NCBI GenBank assembly: GCA_947073515.1
Contig: CAMTMC010000019.1
Location: forward strand, 1 to 42,704
DNA: 42,704 nucleotides
Reading direction: 5' to 3'
From: an uncultured bacterium
GTDB taxonomy: Bacteria > Bacillota > Clostridia > Oscillospirales > Oscillospiraceae
Part shown: in pieces, positions 29,616 to 38,016 of the stretch
Layout: each line of letters begins with the position of its first letter
Position numbering within the stretch: position 1 is the first letter of the stretch
Notes under the pieces: model-generated
Database searches by the model: none
The model's input: the letters and a program-made list of their open reading frames with translations, nothing else
Told to the model about the DNA's origin: nothing
Position numbers and translations under genes: made by a program

Positions 29616-29644
29616 AGTATATCACAAGACAAAAACTTGGACAA
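29616..29644 (-). promoter_or_regulatory. Promoter of the yqeG unit
   Basis: TTGTCC (29644-29639) and TATACT (29621-29616), spacer 17 bp, on the minus strand. Confidence 0.72.
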
Positions 29645-29657
29645 GGGGGAACCCGCC

Positions 29658-30467
29658 ATGCAACGGCAATTTCAGGACACTTTTCTCATCACCCTCACGC
29701 CCAGGCAGCTGCCCGCCCTCCAGGGCTGGCAGGCCACCCCCGCCCTGCTGGCCTACCGGCTGGGGCCGGGGCCCCACCTGTTCCGGGCGGACAGCTCCTC
29801 CCTGCCCCGGGGCGGGCTGATGGTGGTGAATGACCAGGGCTTTGACGGGCTGGGCCAGACCGGGCCCCTGTGCCAGGAGATCCTCCGGGAGTGCCAGGCC
29901 CGGGGGTTCTCCGGGGCTGTTTTGGACTTTGAGAGCCGGCTCCCCCCCCTGGAGGGGATCGCCGGGGCGCTGGACGAGGCCTTCGCCCGGCGGGGGTGGG
30001 CCCTCTACGTGCCGGAGCGGCTGGGGGCCCGGGCCCCCCACGGCCGGGTGATGATCCCCTCCGCCCTGTCCGGGGGCTCCCTCCAGCGCAGGCTGGAGGA
30101 GGCGCTGGAGCGCTTTGGGGAGAGCCGGGTGGTCCTGGCCCTGGAGAAGGCGGCGGAGGACTTCTACCTCCCCGCCCCGGACGGCCGGGGCCAGCCCCTC
30201 ACCCCCCAGGAGCTGGAGGGGCTGATGGCCCGGCTGTCCCCGGCGGTGTTCTTCTCCGGGGAGCTGTGCGCCCGGTACTTCACCTATATGAGCCGGGAGA
30301 CCGGGGCCCACTTCGTCATGTTCGACGACGGGGACACCCTCCGGCGGAAGGTGGAGGTAGCCCGGGGGCTGGGCATCCACACCTTCCTGGCCCCCTGGGA
30401 GGAGGTGGGCCCCTGCGCCGCCGGGCTGGGCATCCCCCGGAAACCCCAGGCGGGACGGGGCAGATAG
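29658..30467 (+). CDS. Uncharacterised protein, possibly a GH18-like barrel
   Basis: A 269-residue soluble protein with no signal peptide. I do not recognise a named family. The layout suggests a TIM barrel: GLMVVNDQGFDG, ECQARGFSGAVLDFESRLPPLEGIAGALDEAFARRGWALYVPERLG, RVMIPSALSGGSLQRRLEEALERFG, and a late strand AHFVMFDDGDTLRRKVEVARGLGIHTFLAPW. GAVLDFE is reminiscent of the DxxDxDxE strand of GH18 enzymes but is reduced. The start at 29658 has AAGGGGGAA. It is a single-gene unit ending at a terminator. Confidence 0.65.
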   Translation: MQRQFQDTFLITLTPRQLPALQGWQATPALLAYRLGPGPHLFRADSSSLPRGGLMVVNDQGFDGLGQTGPLCQEILRECQARGFSGAVLDFESRLPPLEGIAGALDEAFARRGWALYVPERLGARAPHGRVMIPSALSGGSLQRRLEEALERFGESRVVLALEKAAEDFYLPAPDGRGQPLTPQELEGLMARLSPAVFFSGELCARYFTYMSRETGAHFVMFDDGDTLRRKVEVARGLGIHTFLAPWEEVGPCAAGLGIPRKPQAGRGR

Positions 30468-30469
30468 GA

Positions 30470-30501
30470 AAAAGACGGCCGCCCGGGGGCGGCCGTCTTT
30501 T
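30470..30501. terminator. Bidirectional terminator
   Basis: GACGGCCGCC-CGGG-GGCGGCCGTC with an A run before and TTTT after. It serves the plus-strand gene at 29658 and probably the minus-strand GH26-like gene. Confidence 0.88.
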
Positions 30502-30572
30502 GGGGCACAGGGTGGCGATAGCGGGGCCCGGGGCCTGTTCTCACTGGCAAAACGCCAGTGTCCAGCCAGGCT

Positions 30573-32777
30573 TTAGCCCATGGCGGCCCGCAGGAAGGTC
30601 ATGATCTGGGCCCGGGTGCAGATGTTGTCCACACCGAAGGCGCCGTCGCCCATACCGGCGGTGACCCCCTCCCGGACAGCCCAGCCCACGGCGTGGGCGT
30701 GGCTGTCGCTGGCGGCCACGTCTGTGAACAGGGCGCCCAGATCACCGGGCTGCTCCGGGGCGCCGGCCAGCTTCCACAGGTAGACCATGGTGGAGGACCG
30801 GGTGCAGGGGGTCTCGCCAGCGAACCGATCTCCGTCAATCAGCCCCTTCTCGGCGGCCCAGCGGGCGGCGTTATAGAAATAGTCGGTCTCGGCCACATCG
30901 GTGAAGGGGTTCCCGCCGGTGGCCTCGGGCTTGCCGCTGGCGGCGTGCAGGAAGGTGATGATCTGGGCCCGGGTGCAGGTCTGGGCGGCCCCAAAGGAGC
31001 CGTCCCCCATGCCGCTGGTGATCCCGTTCTCCACCGCCCACTGGACGGGGGCGTAATACCAGTCGGTCTCAGCCACGTCGGTGAAGGCGCCGGGGGCGGG
31101 AGGCTGGGGCTGGGGCTCAGGTTCGGCCGGAACCGGGGCCCCGGGGACAGTGAGGGTGTAGGTCTGGCTGGCCCGGCTGAACTGGTTGCCGGAGGCCACG
31201 GCGTGGACGGTGTGGCTGCCGCCCCCCAGGGCGGCGGTGTCCAGCTCAAAGTAGTAGGGGGCCTGGCTGCTGGTGTGGGCCAGGGCGCCGTCCACGTAGT
31301 ACTCCACCTTGGCGTTCACCACCCCGGGGAAGGGGGCGTACACCGCCAGCTTCACAGTGCCGGCCTGGGACAGCCGGGTCTGGGACAGCTCTTCCCAGTT
31401 CACGGCGGAGCCGCCGGGGTCGGACAGGTAGGCCCCGTTGCCCGAGATGGCGGAGCGGTAGGCGGAGGCCACGGCGGAATTGCCGTCCAGGGCGTAGGCG
31501 TGGGCGGAGCCGCCCAGGTTCACATCAAAGTAGAACACGGCCTTCACCTGGGGGTAGATCATGTTCACATAGGAGTAGAACTTGGTGAGCTGATCCACGG
31601 CGTAGGCGGTCTGATCCTGGCCGGCGGGGTTCCGGTAGGAGAAGCCGCACTCGCTGACCATGACGGGCTTGTTGTGGGCGGCGGCCAGGTCCACAATGGG
31701 CTTGATGACCACCAGGGGGTCGTAGTCATAGACGCCGGTGCCGTAGTAGGGGTTGCTGCCCGGGAGGGAGCCCATGGCGTAGCTGTGGGGGGCGCCATAC
31801 AGGTCCTGGTAGTTGGTGTTCTGGTAAGTGGACATGCCCACCCAGTCCACATACTGGTCGCCGGGGTAGAACCGGTCTATGGTCACGTTCCGGTTGCTGA
31901 TGTTGTCCGGGGAGAAGACCATCTGGATGTTGTCGTAGGGGGCGGCGGCCTGGGCCACCTTCCGGAAGGCCTGGATATAGGTGTCCGGGTCGCACTCAGA
32001 CCAGTTGTTCATCTCGGCCCCCACCCGCAGGAGGACGGTGGCGTCCAGGTTCCCCAGGCTGCGGACCCCCTCGCTGATATAGCTGTCCGCGGACAGGACG
32101 GCCTGGGCCCCGGCGGTGCTCTCGGGGGAGAAGTTCCAGGCCACCTCAATGACGCCGCCGGAGGCGGCCTGGCGGAAGTCGCTCTCGGTGTCCAGGTAGT
32201 AGTTCACCCAGTAGTCCACGGAGTAGCCGTCGTTAAAGGTAATGTACATCAGGGCGGCGGACTGCCCGGTGTGGCTGCTGCCCAGGGCGGCCCCGTACCA
32301 GGTGCCGGACTTGGGGCCGCTGGCGTAGGGGGAGGGGTCCTGGCCGGTCTGGGCGAACACCCGGGGGGTCTTGGCGGCTTTCAGATACTCCAGCCGGGCG
32401 GCGCCGTCCAGCAGGGTGTCCTCATAGCCCTGGCCGTTGTCGTGGAGCCAGCGGGCGAAGACCAGCTGGCGCTCCAGCCAGGTGATGGCCCCGTCGATGT
32501 CGCCCTTGACCTCGCAGGCCCAGGAGGCCTTGGCGCACTTGGGCTCCAGGTTCCAGCACACGTCCTGGTCCGTGGGGTACTGGGTGAGCAGGTCGTAGGT
32601 CTGCTGGACGTTGGATACGATGCCGTCCAGGTCGGAGCTGTTCTCCAGGTCGGCCCAGCGGTTGTGCAGGGGCCAGTAGGAGGAGGGGTAGTTGATGGCC
32701 GAGGCGGTCAGACACAGCCCGGCGATCATGCCCGCTGCCAGCGCGCTGGACAGCAGGCGGCGAAGGGTCCTTTTCAT
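30573..32777 (-). CDS. Secreted GH26-like glycoside hydrolase with Ig-like and SLH domains
   Basis: A 734-residue exported protein. It has a signal peptide (KRTLRRLLSSALAAGMIAGLCLTASA) and an N-terminal segment of ~100 residues of unknown role. A TIM-barrel catalytic domain follows (~137-430): LRVGAEMNNWS gives a candidate acid/base Glu255, and NKPVMVSECGFSY a candidate nucleophile Glu376, as in GH26 mannanase-like enzymes. Next is an Ig-like domain (~440-530) ending YTLTVPG. A proline linker leads to three SLH motifs (FTDVAETDWYYAPVQWAVENGITSGMGDGSFG and two more) for anchoring to the wall. Likely action on an extracellular beta-glycan; the substrate is an inference. Confidence 0.8.
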   Translation of the reverse strand: MKRTLRRLLSSALAAGMIAGLCLTASAINYPSSYWPLHNRWADLENSSDLDGIVSNVQQTYDLLTQYPTDQDVCWNLEPKCAKASWACEVKGDIDGAITWLERQLVFARWLHDNGQGYEDTLLDGAARLEYLKAAKTPRVFAQTGQDPSPYASGPKSGTWYGAALGSSHTGQSAALMYITFNDGYSVDYWVNYYLDTESDFRQAASGGVIEVAWNFSPESTAGAQAVLSADSYISEGVRSLGNLDATVLLRVGAEMNNWSECDPDTYIQAFRKVAQAAAPYDNIQMVFSPDNISNRNVTIDRFYPGDQYVDWVGMSTYQNTNYQDLYGAPHSYAMGSLPGSNPYYGTGVYDYDPLVVIKPIVDLAAAHNKPVMVSECGFSYRNPAGQDQTAYAVDQLTKFYSYVNMIYPQVKAVFYFDVNLGGSAHAYALDGNSAVASAYRSAISGNGAYLSDPGGSAVNWEELSQTRLSQAGTVKLAVYAPFPGVVNAKVEYYVDGALAHTSSQAPYYFELDTAALGGGSHTVHAVASGNQFSRASQTYTLTVPGAPVPAEPEPQPQPPAPGAFTDVAETDWYYAPVQWAVENGITSGMGDGSFGAAQTCTRAQIITFLHAASGKPEATGGNPFTDVAETDYFYNAARWAAEKGLIDGDRFAGETPCTRSSTMVYLWKLAGAPEQPGDLGALFTDVAASDSHAHAVGWAVREGVTAGMGDGAFGVDNICTRAQIMTFLRAAMG

Positions 32778-32833
32778 GTTGATGTATCTCCTCTCGATGG
32801 TTTTTGTGCCTCTCCCGGCGTTGCATTGGCCAT

Positions 32834-32862
32834 ATTATACCAGAAAGTTTTTCCAATTTCAA
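32834..32862 (-). promoter_or_regulatory. Promoter of the GH26-like gene
   Basis: TTGAAA (32862-32857) and TATAAT (32839-32834), spacer 17 bp, on the minus strand. Confidence 0.85.
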
Positions 32863-32923
32863 TAGAATAGCCCAGTAGATGCCAGCCATTTTTTCCAATA
32901 TACACAAGGTTTCCTCTAGGGGC

Positions 32924-32952
32924 TGGACAGATTGGGCGCGGTGCATTATGAT
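32924..32952 (+). promoter_or_regulatory. Promoter of the Rnf-like operon
   Basis: TGGACA (32924-32929) and TATGAT (32947-32952), spacer 17 bp. TGTCGAA, the Spo0A-box core, lies just past the expected start site (32967-32973), where a bound regulator could block transcription. That last point is speculative. Confidence 0.65.
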
Positions 32953-33025
32953 ATATGCTGTATGATTGTCGAAATATGTCACGGATTTCGTTCCGGAAGG
33001 GACGGGATACGGGAGGTTCCAGATT

Positions 33026-34351
33026 ATGGCACACACTTTTTTCGGCGGGGTGTTCCCCGCCACCCGAAAATCGAATACCCGGCGCAAGCCGCTGTCCAAG
33101 CTGACCCGCCCCCCCCTGGAGGTGGTCATCCCCCTGCTCATGTCCGCGGACGGGCCCTCCGTCCCGGTGGTCCGCCCCGGGGAGATGGTGTCGGTGCGGC
33201 AGGTCATCGCCCAGCCGGGGGCGGATGGGGGCGCCATGGCCCACGCCAGCGTGTCCGGACGGGTGGCCGCCATTGAGAACCGGCCCCACCCCTGGGGCGG
33301 CTCCTCGCTGGCCATTGTGATCCGCAGCGACGGCCAGAACAACCCCTGGAGCGGCAGCCCCACCCCCAAGGAGCCCAAGGACGTGGACCTGGAGCTGCTG
33401 GTGTCCCGGACCCGGGCGGCCGGCATTGTGGGCATGGGGGGCGGCGCCTTCCCCGCCTGGGAGAAGGTCTCCCAAGCCGCCGGCCGGGTGGACACCCTGA
33501 TCGTCAACGCCGCCGAGTGCGAGCCCTATGTCACCGCCGACCACCGGCTGCTGCTGGAGCGCAGTGAGAAGATCCTCCGGGGGGCCAGCACCCTGGGCCG
33601 GTGCCTGGGCGCCCAGCGGGTGGTCATCGTCACCGAGGGCGACAAGCTCAACGCCGCCGAGTCCGTGGAGCGGCGGCTGCGCCGCCACCGCAGCTCCGCC
33701 CAGCTGTGCACCGTGCGCACCCGGTACCCCCTGGGGGCGGAGAAGCAGATCATCCAGACCGCCACCGGCCGGGAGGTGCCCCCCGGGGGCTCCCCCCTGG
33801 ATGTGAAGTGCGTGGTCTTCAACGTGGCCACGGTGTACGCCATCCAGGACGCCCTGTTTTTCGGCCATCCCCTCACCCACCGGGCGGTGACCGTCACCGG
33901 CGGGGCGGTGACCCGGCCCCGGAACCTGTGGGTGCCCATCGGCACCCCCCTGGGCCACCTGCTGGAGGAGGCCGGCGGGCTGCGGGAGGAGGCCGACCTG
34001 ATGCTCACCGGCGGGCCCATGATGGGCATACCCCTCCAGAGCCTGGACGCCCCGGTGACCAAGGACACCAACAGCCTGGTCTGCCTCACCCGGGGGGAGC
34101 ACAAGCCCCAGGGGAACGGGGCGGTGTGCATCCGGTGCGGCAAGTGCGTGGCCGCCTGCCCCATGCACCTGGCCCCCACCTTCATCCGCCGGGCCCTGGA
34201 CGAGGGGGACATGGCCCGGCTGGCCCGGTATCACGTGGAGGACTGCATCTCCTGCGGGTGCTGCTCCTTCATCTGCCCCGCCCAGATCCCCCTGGTGGAG
34301 ACTGTGGCCCGGGCCAGAACCGCCCTGGAGAAAGGAGTGGGTCCCCGATGA
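33026..34351 (+). CDS. rnfC: Rnf electron-transport complex subunit C-like protein
   Basis: A 441-residue peripheral subunit. In Rnf complexes RnfC oxidises or reduces NADH through FMN and Fe-S clusters. Seen: HTFFGGVFP at the N-terminus (usually GGxHP, so the His is lost), the flavin loop GIVGMGGGAFPAWEK (~133-147), IVNAAECEPYVTADHRLLLE, and RYPLGAEKQIIQTATGREVPPGGSPLDV. Two 4Fe-4S motifs follow: C368-x2-C371-x2-C374-x3-C378 and C407-x2-C410-x2-C413-x3-C417. All functional motifs expected of RnfC are present. The C-terminus is short, without the alanine/lysine-rich tail of proteobacterial RnfC. The start at 33026 has GGGAGG. It overlaps the next gene as ATGA. Confidence 0.92.
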   Translation: MAHTFFGGVFPATRKSNTRRKPLSKLTRPPLEVVIPLLMSADGPSVPVVRPGEMVSVRQVIAQPGADGGAMAHASVSGRVAAIENRPHPWGGSSLAIVIRSDGQNNPWSGSPTPKEPKDVDLELLVSRTRAAGIVGMGGGAFPAWEKVSQAAGRVDTLIVNAAECEPYVTADHRLLLERSEKILRGASTLGRCLGAQRVVIVTEGDKLNAAESVERRLRRHRSSAQLCTVRTRYPLGAEKQIIQTATGREVPPGGSPLDVKCVVFNVATVYAIQDALFFGHPLTHRAVTVTGGAVTRPRNLWVPIGTPLGHLLEEAGGLREEADLMLTGGPMMGIPLQSLDAPVTKDTNSLVCLTRGEHKPQGNGAVCIRCGKCVAACPMHLAPTFIRRALDEGDMARLARYHVEDCISCGCCSFICPAQIPLVETVARARTALEKGVGPR

Positions 34352-36003
34352 AGCGCTACTCCCCCGCCCGGCTGTCCCCCCAGCTGCGCCAGCCCGCCAC
34401 CACCTCCGCCATGATCCTGGACGTGATGGTGGCCCTGGTGCCCGCCCTGGGCTTCGCCGTGTTTTTCTTCGGGACCAGGGCCCTGGCCCTGTGCGCCATC
34501 TCCATGGCCGCCAGCGCTCTGTTTGAGCTGCTCTACCGGAAGCTCACCCGGCAGAGCAACACCATCGGCGACCTGTCCGCCTGCCTCACCGGGCTGCTGC
34601 TGGCCCTGAGCCTGCCCGCCAGCTCCCCCTATTGGGTGCCGGTGTTCGGCTCCGCCTTCGCCATCATTGTGGTCAAGCAGTTCTACGGCGGGCTGGGCAA
34701 GAACTTTATGAACCCCGCCCTGGCCGGCCGGATGCTGGCCGCCACCCTGCCCACCCTGATGACCACCTGGCCCCAGCCCCTCCAGAAGCTGTCCCTGGGG
34801 GCGGTGGACGCCGTCGCCGCCGCCACCCCTATGGCCTCCCTCCACGAGGGGACCCTCCCCGCCCAGGGGCTGGACCTGATGTTCCTGGGGACCCGGGGGG
34901 GCTGCATGGGGGAGGTGTCCGCCTTCGCGCTGCTCCTGGGGCTGGCCTACCTGCTCCTGCGGCGGGTGATCTCCTTCCGGGTGCCCGGGGCCTATCTGGG
35001 CACCGTGGCCCTGATCGCCCTGGCCTTCGCCCCCCAGGGGGTGAGCCGCCCGCAGTGGGCCGCCTATCAGCTGATGGGGGGCGGGCTGCTGCTGGGGGCC
35101 GTCTTCTTCGCCACCGACCCGGCCACCACCCCCGTCACCCCCAGGGGGCAGCTGATGTTCGGCGCGGGCTGCGGCCTGCTCACCGCCCTGCTGCGGGCCT
35201 TCAGCTCCTACCCCGAGGGGGTGGGCTGGGCCATCCTGACCATGAACTGCCTGGTGTGGCTGCTGGACCGGGTGGGGCTGCCCCGGCGGTTCGGAATCGG
35301 CAACTTCGCCGCCACCCGGGAGGCCTTCGCCGGGATGCGGGCCAGCCTGGCGGAAATTAAATTCGTGATCCCCAAGCGCCAGCGCAAGCCGGACCGGCCA
35401 AAACAGGGCAAGATGCCCGGGGAGGCCTACCTGGACCAGATCCGCGCCCATCTAAAGACCTTCGGCCCCTTCGCCCTGGTGCTGGCGGCCACCTGCGCCG
35501 TGATTTTCGGCGTCCACGCCCTCACCGACCTGGACACCGCCCGGGCGGAGACCCAGGCGGAACAGGAGCTGCTCACCCAGGTGATGCCCCAGGCGGACCA
35601 CGCCTCCGAGACGCCCTACCGGGCCAACGGGGCCATCTCCATCACCGCCGGGTACACCGACCAGGGGGACCTGGTGGGCTACTGCGTGGAGGTGCAGAAC
35701 AACGGCTTCGGCGGGCCCGTCACCATGGTGGTGGGGGTGGACCTGGACGGCAAGGTCACCGGTGTGGCCGTCACCAGCCACAGCGAGACCAACACCGTGG
35801 GCACCAGGGCCATGACCCCCGCCGCCCTCAAGCGGTATGTGGGCCGGTCGGGCACCATCCGGGCCTCCGGCGACAACGCCGTGGACACGGTGAGCGGGGC
35901 CACCGCCACCTCCCGGGCCATCACCGCCGGGGTGAACCGGGCCCTGGCCATTGTGGCCAACCTGGATACGGAAATCGACATCAGCTTTTCGGACGCGCCA
36001 TAA
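34348..36003 (+). CDS. Fused Rnf subunits D and G
   Basis: A 551-residue membrane protein joining two subunits that are usually separate. Residues 1-~340 are RnfD: many membrane helices, KQFYGGLGKNFMNPALAGRM, and AVDAVAAATPMA, whose Thr160 fits the covalent FMN site. A basic linker (~341-370) leads to RnfG (~371-551): one membrane helix (TFGPFALVLAATCAVIFGV), then NNGFGGPVTMVVGVDLDGKVTGVAVTSHSET and DTVSGATATSRAITAGVNRAL, with Thr519 as the second covalent FMN site. The usual PGLG after HSET is NTVG here. The frame is continuous with no stop or restart between the halves. Both flavin-bearing subunits thus come as one chain. Confidence 0.92.
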   Translation: MKRYSPARLSPQLRQPATTSAMILDVMVALVPALGFAVFFFGTRALALCAISMAASALFELLYRKLTRQSNTIGDLSACLTGLLLALSLPASSPYWVPVFGSAFAIIVVKQFYGGLGKNFMNPALAGRMLAATLPTLMTTWPQPLQKLSLGAVDAVAAATPMASLHEGTLPAQGLDLMFLGTRGGCMGEVSAFALLLGLAYLLLRRVISFRVPGAYLGTVALIALAFAPQGVSRPQWAAYQLMGGGLLLGAVFFATDPATTPVTPRGQLMFGAGCGLLTALLRAFSSYPEGVGWAILTMNCLVWLLDRVGLPRRFGIGNFAATREAFAGMRASLAEIKFVIPKRQRKPDRPKQGKMPGEAYLDQIRAHLKTFGPFALVLAATCAVIFGVHALTDLDTARAETQAEQELLTQVMPQADHASETPYRANGAISITAGYTDQGDLVGYCVEVQNNGFGGPVTMVVGVDLDGKVTGVAVTSHSETNTVGTRAMTPAALKRYVGRSGTIRASGDNAVDTVSGATATSRAITAGVNRALAIVANLDTEIDISFSDAP

Positions 36004-36018
36004 AAGGAGGGCCACGCT

Positions 36019-36609
36019 GTGAATACGGTTTTAGAGCTGGCCGGGGTGGCCCTTGCCGCCCTGCTGGCGGAAAATATGGTACTGGTGAGCTGCCTGGGCA
36101 TCGGCACCCACCGGCAGTCCTTTGAGAAGCCCCGGGAGGCCATCCGCACCGGCACCTGCCTGACGGTGGTGATGGTGCTGGGGGCCCTGGGGGCCTGGCT
36201 GCTGGACTACCTGGTGCTCAGCCAGATGGGGTGGCAGCACTTCCGGGTGCTGGCCTTCGCCCTGCTCATCCCCGGGCTGGTGGCCGGCCTGCGGGGCTTC
36301 CTGCGGGTCTTTGTGCCCGAGCTGTCCCGGAGGATGGACGACAACCTGGCCTCTATCTCCACCAACTGCGCCGCCCTGGGCTCCACCCTGATTATCGCCC
36401 AGCGCAGCTACGGGCTGGGCGCCGCCCTGGTCTTCGCCCTGTTCGGCGGGATCGGGGTGACGCTGGCCCTGGCCAGCTTCGCCAGCCTCCAGGCGGAGGT
36501 GGATCTGGAGCGGTGCCCCAAGGCCTTCCGGGGGCCCCCCATCCAGCTGATCACCGCCGGGCTGATGGCCATGGCCCTGGTGGGCTTCTACGGCCTGCAC
36601 GTCCATTGA
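36019..36609 (+). CDS. rnfA: Divergent RnfA-like membrane subunit
   Basis: A 196-residue protein with six hydrophobic segments of the RnfA/RnfE (NqrE/NqrD) family. The RnfA type is favoured by STNCAALGSTL (Cys117) and the C-terminal AFRGPPIQLITAGLMAMALVGFYGL. In E. coli RnfA the first cluster-binding cysteine is in the FLGLCPF loop. The aligned position here is Gly29 (SCLGIGTH), with a cysteine four residues earlier (Cys25). GTG start with AAAAGGAGG, 15 nt after the D-G fusion; a terminator follows. No rnfE or rnfB accompanies it in the window. Confidence 0.85.
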   Translation: MNTVLELAGVALAALLAENMVLVSCLGIGTHRQSFEKPREAIRTGTCLTVVMVLGALGAWLLDYLVLSQMGWQHFRVLAFALLIPGLVAGLRGFLRVFVPELSRRMDDNLASISTNCAALGSTLIIAQRSYGLGAALVFALFGGIGVTLALASFASLQAEVDLERCPKAFRGPPIQLITAGLMAMALVGFYGLHVH

Positions 36610-36617
36610 AAACCACA

Positions 36618-36654
36618 CAAAAAGCCGCCCGCGCTACGCGCGGGCGGCTTTTTT
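36618..36654. terminator. Bidirectional terminator after the Rnf-like operon
   Basis: AGCCGCCCGCG-CTA-CGCGGGCGGCT with AAAAA before and TTTTTT after. It marks the end of the operon and shows that no further rnf genes follow in the unit. Confidence 0.93.
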
Positions 36655-36676
36655 CCGGTATTGCGGCCTGTTTCTG

Positions 36677-36850
36677 TTACCGGGCGCCAAGCTGGAAGGA
36701 GGCGCACTCGGTGCCCTCGCACTTGGTGGGGGTGCAGTCGCAGCAGCCCACCTGGATGGACTGAAGGGAACAGCAGTTCTGGGGGGCGCTGTGGTGGACG
36801 CAGGTGTCCACCGTACACTTGATGCTGGTGTTGCAGGACTTCTTATCCAT
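36677..36850 (-). CDS. DUF1540 small cysteine-rich protein
   Basis: A 57-residue protein beginning MDKKSCNTSIKCTVDTCVHH. Eleven cysteines are present, with CTVDTCVHHSAPQNCC, VGCCDCTPTKC and a closing TECASF, the pattern of DUF1540, a presumed metal-binding module found in Clostridia. The ribosome site AAGGAGGG is strong. It is encoded convergently to the Rnf-like operon across the shared terminator. Function unknown. Confidence 0.85.
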   Translation of the reverse strand: MDKKSCNTSIKCTVDTCVHHSAPQNCCSLQSIQVGCCDCTPTKCEGTECASFQLGAR

Positions 36851-36904
36851 AGTTAAAACCCTCCTTCATTGGGATGGGCTTAGTATGGACCGGCGGGACG
36901 GCCG

Positions 36905-37804
36905 CTATTCCTCCCCGCCGCCCTTTTCCTCCGGCTTTTTTCCCCGTTTCCAAACCATGGGCTCCCGGGGGTCCAGGTCCTCGGGCTGGACCTCCACCAC
37001 CTGGGGGATAAAGCGGCTGGCGAAGCGGCCCTTGCCCCGGCTCTTCACATAGAAGTAGCCGATCACTGAGAAAACCACCGCCCCGATGAAATTCACAAAC
37101 AGGTCCTTCATGGTGTCCAGGATGCCCACGTCCAGGTAGCCGCCCAGGCCCAGGGAGATCTCCTGGCCATCGGCGGTGACCACGATGGTGTCCACAATGT
37201 CCCGGATCAGGACGGGGTTATTCTTCCCCGTGGGGTCCAGCATGACGGAGGAGATGTTCTGGACCACCGCGTCCTTCTGCATGTCCAGGAAAAAGAACTG
37301 GTCCATGAAACACTCGAAAAACTCCCACAGCACGCCGATGGTCATGGAGAAACAGAAGGCCACGATGGCCATGAACACCGGGGAGAGGGACAGGGAAAAT
37401 TTGTCGTCCCGGTTGAGCATGTCCACCAGGGCGAAGCCAATGGCGGCGCACAGAAAGCCGTTGAGGGTGTGGAGGATGGTGTCCCAGCCCTGGAAGGTGG
37501 TGTAAAAGGAGCGGATCTCCCCCAAAATCTCCGCCGCAAAAATGAAGAGCAGGATGATGATCTCCATGGTGTTGGGCAGGTCGATCTTCAGGGCCCGCTC
37601 AAAAATCGTGGGCAGGAGGAAGAGCAGCAGGGTGAGGGCGCACAAAAAGACGCTCTCGTAGTCCCCGTTGAAAAACTGGGCCACCATGGTGGCAATCACC
37701 AGGATCCGCAGCAGGATATACACCGTGGCCACAGTGCGCTTGCGCATCAGGGCCGCCTTGGCCACCCGGAGGATATTCTTCCGTCTGGGCCGCTGTTCTG
37801 ACAT
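36905..37804 (-). CDS. Multi-pass membrane protein, YjdF/DUF2238-like
   Basis: A 299-residue protein with about seven hydrophobic segments. After a basic N-terminus (SEQRPRRKNILRVAKAALMRKR) it has TVYILLRILVIATMVAQFF and further helices. The motif WDTILHTLNGFLCAAIGFALVDMLNR, later IGVLWEFFECFMDQF, and DTMKDLFVNFIGAVVFSVIGYFY recall the YjdF/DUF2238 family: an H-x3-G-F helix, W-E-x2-E, and D-x2-K-D. Its role is unknown. The C-terminal ~40 residues are charged and probably cytoplasmic. Single gene with its own promoter. Confidence 0.72.
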   Translation of the reverse strand: MSEQRPRRKNILRVAKAALMRKRTVATVYILLRILVIATMVAQFFNGDYESVFLCALTLLLFLLPTIFERALKIDLPNTMEIIILLFIFAAEILGEIRSFYTTFQGWDTILHTLNGFLCAAIGFALVDMLNRDDKFSLSLSPVFMAIVAFCFSMTIGVLWEFFECFMDQFFFLDMQKDAVVQNISSVMLDPTGKNNPVLIRDIVDTIVVTADGQEISLGLGGYLDVGILDTMKDLFVNFIGAVVFSVIGYFYVKSRGKGRFASRFIPQVVEVQPEDLDPREPMVWKRGKKPEEKGGGEE

Positions 37805-37840
37805 TGTCCGCCCCTCCTTTACAGTATCTTTATATTTAGT

Positions 37841-37869
37841 AGTATACGGATTTTTGGGAAAAAAGTCAA
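37841..37869 (-). promoter_or_regulatory. Promoter of the YjdF-like gene
   Basis: TTGACT (37869-37864) and TATACT (37846-37841), spacer 17 bp, on the minus strand. Confidence 0.85.
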
Positions 37870-37948
37870 GGGAGGGCCTGGAACGTCCTTCTTAAAATAA
37901 GTGTTCCTGGAATATAACTTCGGCAGTTTCTACAAAAGCATATTCGTA

Positions 37949-37977
37949 TTGATAGAACAGAAACCAAGTGCTATAAT
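37949..37977 (+). promoter_or_regulatory. Promoter of the DUF3784 gene
   Basis: TTGATA (37949-37954) and TATAAT (37972-37977), spacer 17 bp. Confidence 0.87.
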
Positions 37978-38016
37978 CAATTCCGCAGACCGGGATTTAT
38001 GATAAGGAGTAAATAG

